DNA of 64,000 bases from Hyphomicrobiales bacterium (GTDB taxonomy: Bacteria; Pseudomonadota; Alphaproteobacteria; Rhizobiales; Rhizobiaceae). Position numbers and translations under genes: made by a program. Location: assembly GCA_900471525.1 (NCBI GenBank), contig UCEZ01000011.1:1-64000 (forward strand). The letters run 5' to 3'. Below are positions 9,146 to 18,730 of this stretch, in pieces (the first letter of the stretch is position 1; the number at the start of each line of letters is the position of its first letter). The notes under the pieces were generated by a model, which was not told the origin of the DNA, did no database searches, and was given only the letters and a program-made list of their open reading frames with translations.

Positions 9146-9307
9146 ATGGGCAAGTCGATCGCGATTTTCTTTGCGTGCGCGGCACTTATCGTTCTGGCTG
9201 GATCCTTCGCTGCGCCGAAGACGGTCGCCAGCAATCATAGCTGCGCGCCTGCCTATGGCGTCGACCCTTGCACGACTGCGTCGATCGGCACGCTCGCCGG
9301 CGAGTAA
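9146..9307 (+). CDS. Small exported hypothetical protein
   Basis: This 53-residue ORF has a clear hydrophobic N-terminus (about residues 4-22, ending GSFAAP) and a short polar tail with two cysteines (HSCAPAYGVDPC). The ATG at 9146 is preceded by GAGAGG at workable distance. I do not recognise a family. Two hairpins follow directly (9315-9331 and 9357-9391), which supports a real, terminated transcript. It could be a secreted peptide with one disulfide. Confidence 0.5.
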   Translation: MGKSIAIFFACAALIVLAGSFAAPKTVASNHSCAPAYGVDPCTTASIGTLAGE

Positions 9308-9356
9308 CACTTTTCGCCTTCTGAGAAGGCGGCACCAAGTAATGGCGGGGGCCAGG

Positions 9357-9395
9357 AACCGCATGCATCCTCTCGTAGGGTGCATGCGGTTTCTT
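9357..9395 (+). terminator. Intrinsic terminator
   Basis: An 11-bp perfect stem (AACCGCATGCA at 9357-9367 with its complement at 9381-9391), then TTTCTT. It separates the small exported gene from the converging uppP. Confidence 0.85.
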
Positions 9396-9402
9396 ATTGA
9401 GC

Positions 9403-10209
9403 TCAGCCCAGCAGCCAGAGGCCGATAAGCCCCGCCGTGCCGACGATAATCCGCCAGATGGCAAACGGCGCGAAGCCGCGGTTCGAGACGAAGTTTAGAA
9501 GCGAGCGCACGACGAGCAGGGCTGACACGAAGGCCGCGATGAAGCCGACGGCGATCAGCGAGACATCGTCGAAGTTGAGCGCAGCGCGGTTTTTGTAGAG
9601 ATCGAGCGTGAAGGCGCCGAGCATGGTCGGCATTGCCAGGAAGAATGAAAACTCGGCGGCGGAGCGTTTGTCGGTTCCCATCAGCAGTGCACCGGCAATC
9701 GTCGCACCCGAACGGGAGGTTCCGGGAATCATCGCCAGGCACTGGAACAGGCCGATTTTGAGCGCGAGTGACGGTGGATAATCCATGACGTCGCGATATT
9801 TCGGCTTCAGAGGCAAGCGGTCGATCGCATAGAGAATGACGCCCCCGACGATCAGCACGATGCAGATCAGCATTGGCGTTTCGAACAAAACACTCTTGAT
9901 GAAATCATGCGCGATGGCGCCGATTACGGCAGCCGGCAGGAAGGCGAGAAGGATCGAGAGAACAAATTGCCGTGCTTTGGCGCTTGAGGGCAAGGCAAGC
10001 GCTATCGATAGCAGCCGCTGGAAATAGACCAGCAGAATGGCAAGGATCGCACCGAGCTGGATGAGCACGGCAAAGGTGTTGCCTGGTGACTTGAACCCGA
10101 GGAAATGCCCGGCAAGCAGCACATGGGCAGTGGATGACACGGGAATGAATTCGGTCAGGCCTTCGATAAGGCCAAGGATAAGCGCACTGATGATCGATTG
10201 ATCGGCCAT
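9403..10209 (-). CDS. uppP: Undecaprenyl-diphosphatase
   Basis: This 268-residue integral membrane phosphatase recycles undecaprenyl diphosphate to the monophosphate carrier for peptidoglycan and other envelope polymers; its overexpression gives bacitracin resistance. Conserved active-site regions are visible: [17 protein letters not shown] near the N-terminus and [11 protein letters not shown] in the middle, with about eight hydrophobic segments. It is a single gene with a terminator at its 3' side and the GST gene divergent upstream. Confidence 0.95.
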   Translation of the reverse strand: MADQSIISALILGLIEGLTEFIPVSSTAHVLLAGHFLGFKSPGNTFAVLIQLGAILAILLVYFQRLLSIALALPSSAKARQFVLSILLAFLPAAVIGAIAHDFIKSVLFETPMLICIVLIVGGVILYAIDRLPLKPKYRDVMDYPPSLALKIGLFQCLAMIPGTSRSGATIAGALLMGTDKRSAAEFSFFLAMPTMLGAFTLDLYKNRAALNFDDVSLIAVGFIAAFVSALLVVRSLLNFVSNRGFAPFAIWRIIVGTAGLIGLWLLG

Positions 10210-10387
10210 GAATTAAGTATCCCTGAAGCATTGGAGGTTAGGGTCTGGGACCATCGAAGGGCATTGGCTGATTCGCTTGTGTTTGCGCCAGCAAGTTCCT
10301 ATAGCTTTTTCAAACGCGCCGTGGCCAGACGAAACCGCCGCGACAAAACCGTCCCCTCCCAATCGAACTGACGAAATCTGATATCTG

Positions 10388-11080
10388 ATGCCGACACTCT
10401 ATCACCACCCCATGTCCACTTCTTCCCGGTTCGTCCGCCTGATCCTTTCGGAATACGGCTATCAGACGGAACTGGCGGAGGAGCAGCCCTGGGAAAAGCG
10501 GCGCGATTTCCTGACGCTCAATCCAGCCGGCACGCTGCCGGTCTATGTCGATGACAGCATGCGGGCGCTCTGTGGCGCGACTGTGATTTCCGAATATCTC
10601 GATGAGACCAATGGCGTCCTGAAGCGTGATCGCCGTCTTCTGGCCGAAGATCCTTTCCAGCGCGCCGAAATCCGCCGGCTGGTCGAGTGGTTTCTGCAGA
10701 AGATGGAAGCCGACGTCACACGGCCTCTGGTGCGCGAGCGCATCTTCAAGCTGCAGATGACTCCGGACCAGGGCGGCGGCGCGCCGGATTCGAAGATGTT
10801 GCGCACCTCACGCTCGAATATCCGCCAGCACCTGAAATATCTGGGCTGGCTTGCGGGCTCGCGCACTTATCTCGCCGGTGATCGGCTGTCCTACGCCGAT
10901 CTTGCCGCCGCCGCCGCCGTCTCGGTGTTGGACTATCTCGGCGAAATCGACTGGTCGGAGGTGCCGGCCGTCAAGGACTGGTACCAGCGGCTGAAATCGC
11001 GCCCGTCCTTCCGCCCGCTGCTTGCCGAGCGCGTCCGTGGTGTTACTCCGGTCTCCCATTACGCAGACCTGGACTTTTAA
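10388..11080 (+). CDS. Glutathione S-transferase family protein
   Basis: This 230-residue protein has an N-terminal thioredoxin-like GST domain ([16 protein letters not shown], then [13 protein letters not shown] with the cis-proline, glutathione-binding segment) and a C-terminal helical domain ([24 protein letters not shown], the GST N-capping-box region). Substrate is unknown. It is followed 10 bases later by queG and then an SDR gene with overlapping ends, so all three likely share a transcript. Confidence 0.88.
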   Translation: MPTLYHHPMSTSSRFVRLILSEYGYQTELAEEQPWEKRRDFLTLNPAGTLPVYVDDSMRALCGATVISEYLDETNGVLKRDRRLLAEDPFQRAEIRRLVEWFLQKMEADVTRPLVRERIFKLQMTPDQGGGAPDSKMLRTSRSNIRQHLKYLGWLAGSRTYLAGDRLSYADLAAAAAVSVLDYLGEIDWSEVPAVKDWYQRLKSRPSFRPLLAERVRGVTPVSHYADLDF

Positions 11081-11090
11081 GGAGACTTCC

Positions 11091-12251
11091 GTGCCCGGCG
11101 ATGCACTCCAGAAGGAGAAGCATGACAAGAGGCGCCGGACGCTTACCTGCTTCCTAAAGGATGAAGCCCGCGACAAGGGCTTTGATGTCTGCCGGGTCAC
11201 GCTTCCCGATTCCATTCCGCAAGCGCCGGAACGGCTCGCCGATTTTCTGGCCGAAGGCTTTCACGGCACGATGGACTGGATGGCGGAAACGGCCGACCGC
11301 CGGTCCGATCCGCGGGTCTTGTGGGGCGATGTGCGCTCGGTCGTGCTGTTCGGCATGAATTATGGGCCGGACGAGGATTCGCGCTCCATTCTCGACAAGC
11401 CAGAGATTGGCGTAATCTCGGTTTACGCCCGCAACCGCGACTATCACGATGTGATCAAGGGCAAGCTGAAGGAAGTGGCGACCCGTTTTGCCGCAAGGGC
11501 AGGCGAGGACGTCAAGGTCTTCGTCGATACCGCGCCGGTGATGGAAAAGCCGCTGGCCGAGCAGGCGGGTCTCGGCTGGCAGGGCAAGCACACCAATCTA
11601 GTCAGCCGCGAGTTTGGCTCATGGCTGTTTCTCGGCAGCCTTTTCACGACGGCTGATCTTTTGACCGATGCGCCGGAACGGGATCATTGCGGCTCCTGTC
11701 GCGCCTGCCTTGATGCCTGCCCGACGGATGCCTTTCCGGCACCTTACCGGATCGATGCGCGCCGCTGCATTTCCTATCTGACGATCGAGCACAAGGGACC
11801 GATCGATCCTGACATTCGCCCGAGGATTGGTAACCGCATCTACGGCTGCGACGATTGTCTTGCCGCCTGTCCCTGGAATAAATTCGCGGCAGCGGCATCC
11901 GAGATGAAGCTGAAGGCGCGTGACGATCTGAAAGAGCCGCCGCTGTCGTTTCTGCTGACGCTCGATGATGCAGCTTTCCGGACGTTCTTTTCCGGTTCGC
12001 CGGTCAAGCGCATCGGCCGTGACCGGTTCGTGCGCAACTGTCTGATCGCTGCCGGCAATTCCGGCGAGGCTGGCCTGGTCGATATCTGTCTCCCCTTGTC
12101 GAGCGATCCGTCGCCAACCGTGCGGGGAATGGCGGTCTGGGCGTTGTCGCGGTTGATGACGGCTGGCGATTTCGTGACTTTTGCTGCAAGACGGGACGGT
12201 GAGACCGATCCCGAGGTGCTCGCCGAATGGAAACTGGCAGGAGTTGACTGA
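11091..12251 (+). CDS. queG: Epoxyqueuosine reductase
   Basis: This 386-residue cobalamin- and iron-sulfur-dependent enzyme reduces epoxyqueuosine to queuosine in the tRNA wobble position. Two ferredoxin-type [4Fe-4S] clusters are visible: [12 protein letters not shown] and [10 protein letters not shown]. The QueG-typical [19 protein letters not shown] block precedes them. GTG at 11091 is taken as start because GGAG lies 7-10 bases upstream and immediately follows the GST stop. Its TGA overlaps the ATG of the next gene. Confidence 0.93.
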   Translation: MPGDALQKEKHDKRRRTLTCFLKDEARDKGFDVCRVTLPDSIPQAPERLADFLAEGFHGTMDWMAETADRRSDPRVLWGDVRSVVLFGMNYGPDEDSRSILDKPEIGVISVYARNRDYHDVIKGKLKEVATRFAARAGEDVKVFVDTAPVMEKPLAEQAGLGWQGKHTNLVSREFGSWLFLGSLFTTADLLTDAPERDHCGSCRACLDACPTDAFPAPYRIDARRCISYLTIEHKGPIDPDIRPRIGNRIYGCDDCLAACPWNKFAAAASEMKLKARDDLKEPPLSFLLTLDDAAFRTFFSGSPVKRIGRDRFVRNCLIAAGNSGEAGLVDICLPLSSDPSPTVRGMAVWALSRLMTAGDFVTFAARRDGETDPEVLAEWKLAGVD

Positions 12252-13123
12252 TGCATGTTCTGGTTCTAGGCGCCGGCTTCTCCGGCTCGGCGATTGCCGA
12301 GGCCTTTTTGCCATTGGCGCAATCGGTGACGGGGACCACGCGGTCGGAAGACAAGATTGCCGGCCTTCGGCGGCTCGGCATCGATGCTCTTGTCTATGAT
12401 GGCGCATCCATCTCGCCGGAACTCGCCTCCGTCATGCAGCGCACGACGCATCTGATCCAGTCAATCTCTCCCGGCCGTGAGGGTGATCCGATGATGCGTC
12501 CGGAAACGCCGGCGCTCGCCGACCTGATGCCCAACCTGAAATGGGCAGGCTATCTCTCGACCGTCGGCGTCTATGGCGATCATGGCGGCGCCTGGGTAAC
12601 CGAGGACGCGTCGCTGGAGCCGGTCTCCGCCCGTTCGGTGGAGCGGGTTGCCGCCGAGGAAGCCTGGCTCAAATTTGGCCGGGATAGCCATATCCCTGTC
12701 GCCGTCCTGCGGCTTTCGGGCATTTACGGTCCCGGCCGTAATGCGTTCTGCAATCTTGCCGCCGGTACCGCACGCCGTCTGATCAAACCCAATCAGGTTT
12801 TCAATCGCATCCGTGTCGAGGATATTGCCGGTGCCTCGGTGTTCCTGTCCGGTCGCTCCACCGGCGGTATTTTCAATGTCACTGACCACGAACCGGCGCC
12901 GCCACAGGATATCGTGGCAGAGGCCGCACGCCTGATGGGCGTGGCGCCACCTCCCGAAGTCCCCTTCGAGGCCGCTGAACTTTCGCCAATGGCGCGATCC
13001 TTCTATGGCGAGAACAAGCGTGTTTCCAATGCACGCCTGCGTGATCTTGGCTTCGTATTTCGCTTCCCCGACTATCGGATTTCGCTAGCGGATTTGTGGG
13101 AAGGCGGCCGTTGGCGCGGTTGA
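12251..13123 (+). CDS. NAD(P)-dependent SDR family epimerase (YeeZ-like)
   Basis: This 290-residue extended SDR has an N-terminal Rossmann motif (VLVLGAGFSGSAIAEAF), a central YLSTVGVYGDHGGAWV block, and RLSGIYGPGRNAF, as in nucleoside-sugar epimerase relatives such as YeeZ. The normal YxxxK catalytic pair is not obvious, so activity is uncertain. ATG overlaps the queG stop by one base (TGATG), indicating coupled translation. The substrate is unknown. Confidence 0.82.
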   Translation: MHVLVLGAGFSGSAIAEAFLPLAQSVTGTTRSEDKIAGLRRLGIDALVYDGASISPELASVMQRTTHLIQSISPGREGDPMMRPETPALADLMPNLKWAGYLSTVGVYGDHGGAWVTEDASLEPVSARSVERVAAEEAWLKFGRDSHIPVAVLRLSGIYGPGRNAFCNLAAGTARRLIKPNQVFNRIRVEDIAGASVFLSGRSTGGIFNVTDHEPAPPQDIVAEAARLMGVAPPPEVPFEAAELSPMARSFYGENKRVSNARLRDLGFVFRFPDYRISLADLWEGGRWRG

Positions 13124-13582
13124 TCTTTCAAGCAACGGGCGTCGTTGATAGTCTATGAGTGACTACTGAAAGATTGGCTTACGATTCATTGAAATATAAT
13201 TGGCGGATAGCTCTTTTGATCTATGAAGACGAATAGAAAGCCGTTCGTTACCTTTCCAATCAAATGCAACCTAAGCGAGATTTCGAGGTTTTTTGGCTTG
13301 CTGATCGGCAAGATTTAGCCAATTTCAAAAAATTGAATCGTTTTTCATTTGCTGCGATGAGTTCACGCCGTCGTGATCCGCATTTTTCGGATTACCGGCT
13401 GATTCCAAAGCATTTCCGCCGAAATGTGACAGCAATTCAATATTTCGTAATTTTAATTTTTCGTAGATCGTCAATATATCCTAATGCAAAGTTAATGGTT
13501 GAAGCACTTTTTCGCCATTTTTCCCCCCGACAACCGATGCCTTCGTAAGACTTATCTAAATTTCAAACGAGGGGTCATCTAT
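13124..13582. other. AT-rich intergenic region
   Basis: This is 459 bases of clearly lower GC than the flanks, with many A/T runs. No convincing coding region is seen; the open frames inside lack ribosome sites and family features. It probably contains the promoter and regulatory region of the RlpA-like gene. Confidence 0.5.
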
Positions 13583-13954
13583 TTGATCACGATGAATTTC
13601 ACGTCTGCTGCGCTGGCAGCGATTTTTGCCGTGGGGGCAACTCTTACATCTGTGACACCAAGCCAAGCCGCCGGAACGGGTTGCGGCGGCGCTTCCTGGT
13701 ACGCGCTTTCGTCGCGCACGGCGTCCGGTGAACGGATGAATGCCTCTTATCTCACGGCCGCGCACCGGAATCTCAAGTTCGGCACCAAGGTCGCCGTCAC
13801 CAACAAGCGCAACGGCAAGACTGTCGTCGTTCGCATCAACGATCGCGGGCCTTTCATTCGCGGTCGCGTCATCGATCTTTCCAAGGCTGCTGCCTCCCAC
13901 ATCGGCATGATCCGTTCGGGAACCGCCAGCGTCTGTTATCGCGTCGTCAGCTGA
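13583..13954 (+). CDS. RlpA-like double-psi beta-barrel exported protein
   Basis: This protein of about 123 residues has a signal peptide (to SQAAG) and a C-terminal RlpA/DPBB domain: [19 protein letters not shown], then [29 protein letters not shown] and [10 protein letters not shown]. RlpA proteins are septal/peptidoglycan-associated lytic transglycosylases. Here there is no lipobox and no SPOR domain, so it is a short soluble form. A TTG at 13583 has GAGGGG 8 bases upstream, whereas the ATG at 13592 is 17 bases from it; the TTG start is favoured, with ATG 13592 as the alternative. The gene stands alone. Confidence 0.82.
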   Translation: MITMNFTSAALAAIFAVGATLTSVTPSQAAGTGCGGASWYALSSRTASGERMNASYLTAAHRNLKFGTKVAVTNKRNGKTVVVRINDRGPFIRGRVIDLSKAAASHIGMIRSGTASVCYRVVS

Positions 13955-14137
13955 CGACAAAACACCCCTGTCCGGAATTTGTTCCGGCCGGGTTTGATCC
14001 GGTTTGATCGAGGGAGGCCGCTGCCTTCCACATCGGCCACAGCCTCGCATCTGGTCAGCAATCGTCACGCGCCGCCTCCTCCCGGCTTGCTCTTGACGGC
14101 CATCACCGCTACCACGGCGGAAAATGGAGTTTGAAAG

Positions 14138-15427
14138 ATGCGACTGGGTGGCAGGCTCGCCGGAGCCATTGAGGTTCTTGCCGATATCGAAACGCGCAAG
14201 CGTCCCGTTGCCGATGCCCTCAAGGATTGGGGGCTGGCACATCGTTTCGCCGGGTCCGGCGATCGCGCCGCGATCGGCAATATCGTCTACGATGCCCTGC
14301 GGATGAAGCTCTCACATGCCTACCTGATGGACAGCGACAGCGCCACGGCGCTCGGCCATGCCGTCATGTTCCGCCAGTGGGGTGTTTCTCCCGAACAGCT
14401 GGCCGGCGAACTGGAGGGTGACAAGTTCGCCCCCGAACCTCTCACGGCCGAGATGGTCGCGGCTTTTGCCAACCGCAAGCTCGAGGATGCACCGCTCTAT
14501 GTCCAGGGCGATATCCCGGAATGGGTTCAGCCTTCCTTTGAAGAAAACTTTGATGAAGACTGGCTTGCCGAAGCGCAAGCGCTAGCCGGCCGTCCGGCAC
14601 TCGACCTGCGCGTCAACACCTTGAAGGCAACGCGCGATAAGGTGTTGAAGGCACTCGATCGCAGCGGCGTCGAGCCGGCGGCGATTGCCCGCCAGGGTAT
14701 CCGCGTTAGGGCGGGCGAGGGCGCCTCGCGCCTGCCCAACGTCACGGCGGAAATCTCCTTCGAGAAAGGCTGGTTCGAGGTCCAGGACGAAGGCTCGCAG
14801 ATTGTTGCGGATCTCGTCATGCCGAAGGAAGGTGACCAGATCCTCGACTATTGCGCCGGTGGCGGTGGCAAGACGCTGGCCATGGCGGCCGCCATGAACA
14901 ACAAGGGCCAGATTCACGCCTACGACACCGACCGCAAGCGTCTCGCTCCGATCATCGAACGGCTGAAGCGCGCGGGCACCCGCAATGTCCAAGTCCATGA
15001 CCGGCTGGAGGGACTGAAGCCGCTTACCGGCAAGTTCGATCGCGTCCTGGTCGATGCGCCGTGCACCGGCACCGGCACCTGGCGCCGTCGTCCGGATACC
15101 AAATGGCGGCTGACGCAGAAGAATCTCGAGGAACGGCTGGGCCAGCAGCAGGAGGCGCTTGCAGGTGCTGCACCGTTCGTGCGTCCCGGCGGTCACCTGA
15201 TCTATGTCACCTGTTCGGTGCTGCCGGAGGAAAACGAGGCGCAGGTCTATGCTTTCTGCGAGGACAATCCGGAATTCGAGATCCTTTCCGCGGCGGATGC
15301 TTGGGCCGATCTGTTCGGCACGGACAAGAAGCAGCCCTGGTCGGCCGACATGAAGACGGTGACACTCACGCCGGCATCCACCGACACCGATGGCTTCTTC
15401 TTCTGTCTGATGGGCAGGAAGGCCTGA
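14138..15427 (+). CDS. RsmB/NOP family class I SAM-dependent RNA methyltransferase
   Basis: This 429-residue m5C methyltransferase of the Nol1/NOP2/Sun family acts on rRNA. SAM motif I is ILDYCAGGGGKTLAM, and the two catalytic cysteines sit in DAPCTGTGTWRRRPD and YVTCSVLPEEN. The N-terminal NusB-like region appears shortened, so assignment to C967 specificity (RsmB proper) is likely but not proven. The C-terminus ends with the family's DGFFFCLMGRK. It is monocistronic as far as can be seen. Confidence 0.88.
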   Translation: MRLGGRLAGAIEVLADIETRKRPVADALKDWGLAHRFAGSGDRAAIGNIVYDALRMKLSHAYLMDSDSATALGHAVMFRQWGVSPEQLAGELEGDKFAPEPLTAEMVAAFANRKLEDAPLYVQGDIPEWVQPSFEENFDEDWLAEAQALAGRPALDLRVNTLKATRDKVLKALDRSGVEPAAIARQGIRVRAGEGASRLPNVTAEISFEKGWFEVQDEGSQIVADLVMPKEGDQILDYCAGGGGKTLAMAAAMNNKGQIHAYDTDRKRLAPIIERLKRAGTRNVQVHDRLEGLKPLTGKFDRVLVDAPCTGTGTWRRRPDTKWRLTQKNLEERLGQQQEALAGAAPFVRPGGHLIYVTCSVLPEENEAQVYAFCEDNPEFEILSAADAWADLFGTDKKQPWSADMKTVTLTPASTDTDGFFFCLMGRKA

Positions 15428-15467
15428 GCGGCGTCCGCTGTCACATGGATCTGACATCCCCTTTCAC

Positions 15468-15484
15468 ATTGAAAATGTTCTAAA
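15468..15484 (+). promoter_or_regulatory. Candidate Irr (ICE-type) iron-response box
   Basis: The 17 bases ATTGAAAATGTTCTAAA match 13 of 17 positions of the rhizobial iron-control element TTTAGAA-TTG-TTCTAAA, including the complete right half. It lies 149 bases before the imelysin start, in the only promoter region of the iron-linked operon. The assignment is by pattern only. Confidence 0.45.
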
Positions 15485-15632
15485 CTATACGCTTTGACAC
15501 AAGTTTAGTTTTGGTTCATGAAAACCGGGCTGAACAGCCACGCCCATATCTCGGGCCGCGCGGCTTGCGCGACCGGTGGCATCGGGCGGCGGGGAACGCC
15601 GAATTCACTCGGGAAAAATACCAGGAGAGGCC

Positions 15633-16913
15633 ATGACCAAATCATTCCTTCGCAGCGCCGCGCTGGCGCTTGCCACTGCAACGTCGATGCTCGCATTGCA
15701 GCCGGCCCAGGCCGCAACCGACGCTGCGTCGGTCGTCAAGCACTATGCCGACGTGGCCTACGCCAAATATTCGGACGCGCTCTCGACCGCCGAAGCGCTC
15801 GACAAGGCCGTGGACGCCCTGATCGCAAGCCCGAGCGAAGCGACGCTGAAGGCGGCGCGCGATGCCTGGCTTGTTGCGCGCAACCCCTACCAGGAAACCG
15901 AAGTCTATCGTTTCGGCAACCCGATCGTCGATGAGTGGGAAGGCAAGGTCAACGCCTGGCCGCTGGACGAAGGCCTGATCGACTATGTCGATCCGAGCTA
16001 CGGCACGGAAAGCGACGAGAACGCGCTGTTCACGGCCAATGTCATTGCCAACAAGACGATCAAGATCGACGGCAAGGATGTGGATGCCACCAACATCACC
16101 CCGGAATTCCTGTCGAGCACGCTGCAGGAAGCCGGCGGCATCGAGGCGAACGTCGCCACCGGCTACCACGCCATCGAATTCCTGCTCTGGGGCCAGGACC
16201 TGAACGGCACCGGACCGGGCGCCGGCAACCGCTCCTACACCGATTATGACACCAAGGCCTGCACCAACGGCAATTGCGACCGCCGCGCCGCCTACCTGAA
16301 GGCTGCCAGCGACTTGCTCGTGTCCGACCTCAAGGACATGGTCGCCAACTGGGCGCCGGAAGGTGCAGCCACCAAGAACGTCGAAGCCGACGCCAAGGCC
16401 GGCCTCGGTGCGATCCTGACGGGCATGGGCTCGCTCTCCTACGGCGAACTCGCCGGCGAGCGCATGAAGCTCGGCCTGCTGCTGCATGATCCGGAAGAAG
16501 AGCACGATTGCTTCTCCGACAACACCTACAACTCGCATCTGCACGACGCGATCGGCATCCAGGCCGCCTATACCGGCGAATACACCAAGGCCGACGGCAC
16601 CAAGCTGACGGGTCTCTCGCTGTCCGAACTCGTTGCAGCCAAGGACCCGGCGCTCGACAAGGAAATGAAGGAAAAGCTGGCCACCACCATCACGGCAATG
16701 CAGGCAATGGCCAAGCGCGGCGAGACGGTGGAAAAATACGACCAGATGATCGCCGAAGGCAACACCGAGGGCAATGCCGTCGTTCAGGCTGCTATCGATG
16801 GCCTCGTTGCGCAGGCAAAGACGGTCGAGCGCGTCATTGCGTCGCTGGAGCTCGGCACGATCGAGCTTGAAGGTTCCGACAGCCTGGATAATCCTAACGC
16901 TGTCTTCCAATGA
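15633..16913 (+). CDS. Imelysin family protein (iron-regulated protein A-like)
   Basis: This 426-residue exported protein has a signal peptide ending QPAQA. The imelysin domain shows the GxHAxE signature as ATGYHAIEFLLWGQD, and a paired, duplicated helical layout is likely. Imelysin-type proteins (IrpA, Algp7/EfeO relatives) sit in the periplasm and are linked to iron uptake, although the exact reaction is not settled. ATG 15633 follows AGGAGAGG. It leads a conserved set with a di-heme oxidoreductase and a second imelysin. A candidate Irr-type box lies upstream and a strong terminator hairpin follows the stop. Confidence 0.88.
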   Translation: MTKSFLRSAALALATATSMLALQPAQAATDAASVVKHYADVAYAKYSDALSTAEALDKAVDALIASPSEATLKAARDAWLVARNPYQETEVYRFGNPIVDEWEGKVNAWPLDEGLIDYVDPSYGTESDENALFTANVIANKTIKIDGKDVDATNITPEFLSSTLQEAGGIEANVATGYHAIEFLLWGQDLNGTGPGAGNRSYTDYDTKACTNGNCDRRAAYLKAASDLLVSDLKDMVANWAPEGAATKNVEADAKAGLGAILTGMGSLSYGELAGERMKLGLLLHDPEEEHDCFSDNTYNSHLHDAIGIQAAYTGEYTKADGTKLTGLSLSELVAAKDPALDKEMKEKLATTITAMQAMAKRGETVEKYDQMIAEGNTEGNAVVQAAIDGLVAQAKTVERVIASLELGTIELEGSDSLDNPNAVFQ

Positions 16914-16925
16914 GAAAGCAAAGGC

Positions 16926-16959
16926 GGGCCGCCGCTTCCGGCGAGCGGCCCGGTTTTTT
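16926..16959 (+). terminator. Terminator hairpin between imelysin and di-heme gene
   Basis: GGGCCGC (16926-16932) pairs with GCGGCCC (16945-16951), followed by GG and six T. It ends five bases before the next start codon, so the downstream cistrons probably depend on read-through or a cryptic promoter. Confidence 0.75.
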
Positions 16960-16963
16960 CTGA

Positions 16964-18730
16964 ATGCGTATTTTGCGCCTCCCGCGCCTGGTTTTGCCGC
17001 TTGCCGCTGCGTTTTCGCTCGCGGCGGGCGGTTTTTCTGCTTTTGGCGAGGGCGCTGCGTTTGAGGTGGCCCAACCCCCTCTGTCACTGCGTGACATCTC
17101 CCCCACAAGGGGGGAGATTGGCTCCGAGCCAGCCGCCACTTCGGCAGTAGAGATAACCGGAACCTCAAGGCAACAGGGTGACCGAGAGGTCGCCCCATCG
17201 ATCTCCCCCCCTGTGGGGGAGATGCCCGACAGGGCAGAGGGGGGTAAAGCCCCGGTAACGGAAAGCCAAGCGATAGACGCTCTTCCTATAGAAGGCCGCG
17301 ACGACCTTTCCGCCGCCGACCAGGCCCGCGTCCAAACCGTAACGCGCGCGGCCACCGATTTCTCCAAGCCCGAAAAATTCGAAGCCATGTCCGGCGGCGC
17401 GGGTACGTCGATCGCATCCGTCAACCAGGATAGTCTCTCGCAATTCGCGTCCAACATCACCTTTACCGAGGAAGAAACGTTCAAACTCGGCAATGCGCTG
17501 TTTCGCAAGCTCTGGGTCTCATCGCCGTCCTCCACGCAGGCATCGGATGGGCTTGGTCCACTCTACAACGCCCGTGCCTGCCAGACCTGTCACCTGAAGG
17601 ACGGCCGGGGACATCCACCCGAAGGCTCGACGGATGCGACGTCGATGTTCCTGCGGCTTGCCCGTGCGCCGAAGACCGATGCCGAGCGAGCGTCGATCGC
17701 AGCGCATGAGGTGCTGAACTTCCCCGATCCCGTTTATGGTCAGCAATTGCAGGACAGCGCTGTACCTGGCCTTCCCGCCGAAGGCCACATGACGATCACC
17801 TATACCGAAATCCCGGTGACGCTTGCGGGCGGGGAAACCGCTTCCTTGCGCAAGCCGCATTATTCGATAGACAAGCCCGGTTACGGGGCGCTCGATCCAT
17901 CGACTACCCTGTCGCCGCGCGTGACCCAGGTCATGTCCGGTCTCGGCCTCATCGAAGCCATCCACCCGGCCGATATCACGGCCAATGCCGATCCAGATGA
18001 TGTGAATGGCGACGGCATTAGCGGCAAGGCGGCCGTGGTCAAGGATCCGGTATCTGGCAAGCTGGCGCTGGGACGCTTCGGCTGGAAGGCGCAGAGCGCC
18101 ACGGTGCGCCAGCAGGCAGCCGACGCGCTGGCTGGCGATATCGGCATCTCGTCACCTGATGCGAAGCGCAGTCACGGCGATTGCACGCCTGCCCAGACTG
18201 CCTGTCTGGCAATGGCAGATGGTGTGCAGCCGCGACTGGGTGACACGGAGGCGCCTGATCCGGTTCTCGATCTCATCACCTTTTACTCGGAAAACCTTGC
18301 GGTGCCGGCGCGTCGAAAGGCGAGCTTTGCCGAAACGCTTGCCGGCAAGAAGGTTTTCTACGAAGCCGGCTGCACTTCCTGCCATGTACCGAAATTCGTC
18401 ACGCGTCGCGATACGGCCAACAAGGCGCATGCGTTTCAACTGATCTGGCCCTATTCCGATTTTCTGCTGCATGACATGGGCGAAGGCCTTGCCGATGGCC
18501 AGCAGGTGGGCGAAGCATCGGGCAGCGAATGGCGAACGCCGCCGCTGTGGGGTATTGGCCTGACGCAGGTGGTAAGTGGACACATCTTCTTCCTGCATGA
18601 CGGTCGCGCCCGCAATTCGACGGAAGCCATCCTCTGGCACGGCGGCGAGGCGGCAAAGGCTCGCGACCGGTTTGCCGGACTCAAAAAAGCCGATAGACAA
18701 GCCTTGATCACATTTCTGGAGTCCCTTTGA
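16964..18730 (+). CDS. Di-heme oxidoreductase family protein (thiol oxidoreductase, DUF1111)
   Basis: This 588-residue exported c-type cytochrome has a signal peptide (to about residue 28) and two haem-binding CXXCH motifs: CQTCH in ARACQTCHLKDGRGH and CTSCH in EAGCTSCHVPKF. The distal C-terminal block SGHIFFLHDGRARNSTEAILWHGGEA is typical of the family, which accompanies imelysins and probably moves electrons during periplasmic iron handling. Residues about 38-97 are encoded by a palindromic repeat inserted in frame (see repeat entry) and are not part of the normal domain. The ATG follows a terminator hairpin with no obvious ribosome site, so the start is somewhat uncertain. Confidence 0.87.
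   Translation: MRILRLPRLVLPLAAAFSLAAGGFSAFGEGAAFEVAQPPLSLRDISPTRGEIGSEPAATSAVEITGTSRQQGDREVAPSISPPVGEMPDRAEGGKAPVTESQAIDALPIEGRDDLSAADQARVQTVTRAATDFSKPEKFEAMSGGAGTSIASVNQDSLSQFASNITFTEEETFKLGNALFRKLWVSSPSSTQASDGLGPLYNARACQTCHLKDGRGHPPEGSTDATSMFLRLARAPKTDAERASIAAHEVLNFPDPVYGQQLQDSAVPGLPAEGHMTITYTEIPVTLAGGETASLRKPHYSIDKPGYGALDPSTTLSPRVTQVMSGLGLIEAIHPADITANADPDDVNGDGISGKAAVVKDPVSGKLALGRFGWKAQSATVRQQAADALAGDIGISSPDAKRSHGDCTPAQTACLAMADGVQPRLGDTEAPDPVLDLITFYSENLAVPARRKASFAETLAGKKVFYEAGCTSCHVPKFVTRRDTANKAHAFQLIWPYSDFLLHDMGEGLADGQQVGEASGSEWRTPPLWGIGLTQVVSGHIFFLHDGRARNSTEAILWHGGEAAKARDRFAGLKKADRQALITFLESL
17075..17244. repeat. Composite palindromic repeat inserted in frame in a gene
   Basis: Two copies of a GC-rich unit lie in opposite orientation. 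Each contains its own palindrome (17096-17118 and 17201-17223, arms CTCCCCC/GGGGGAG), and the outer ends CCCCCTCTG (17075) and CAGAGGGGGG (to 17244) mirror each other. Such elements are usually intergenic in rhizobia. Here the reading frame of the di-heme protein runs through it without a stop, encoding a Pro/Gly/Ser/Glu-rich linker after the signal peptide. Confidence 0.82.

Noticed and set aside
13264-13548. 94-codon frame in the AT-rich gap
   Set aside because: No ribosome site or known pattern; composition fits non-coding DNA.
15642-17198. 518-codon minus-strand frame
   Set aside because: Antisense of imelysin 1 and the in-frame repeat; no support.
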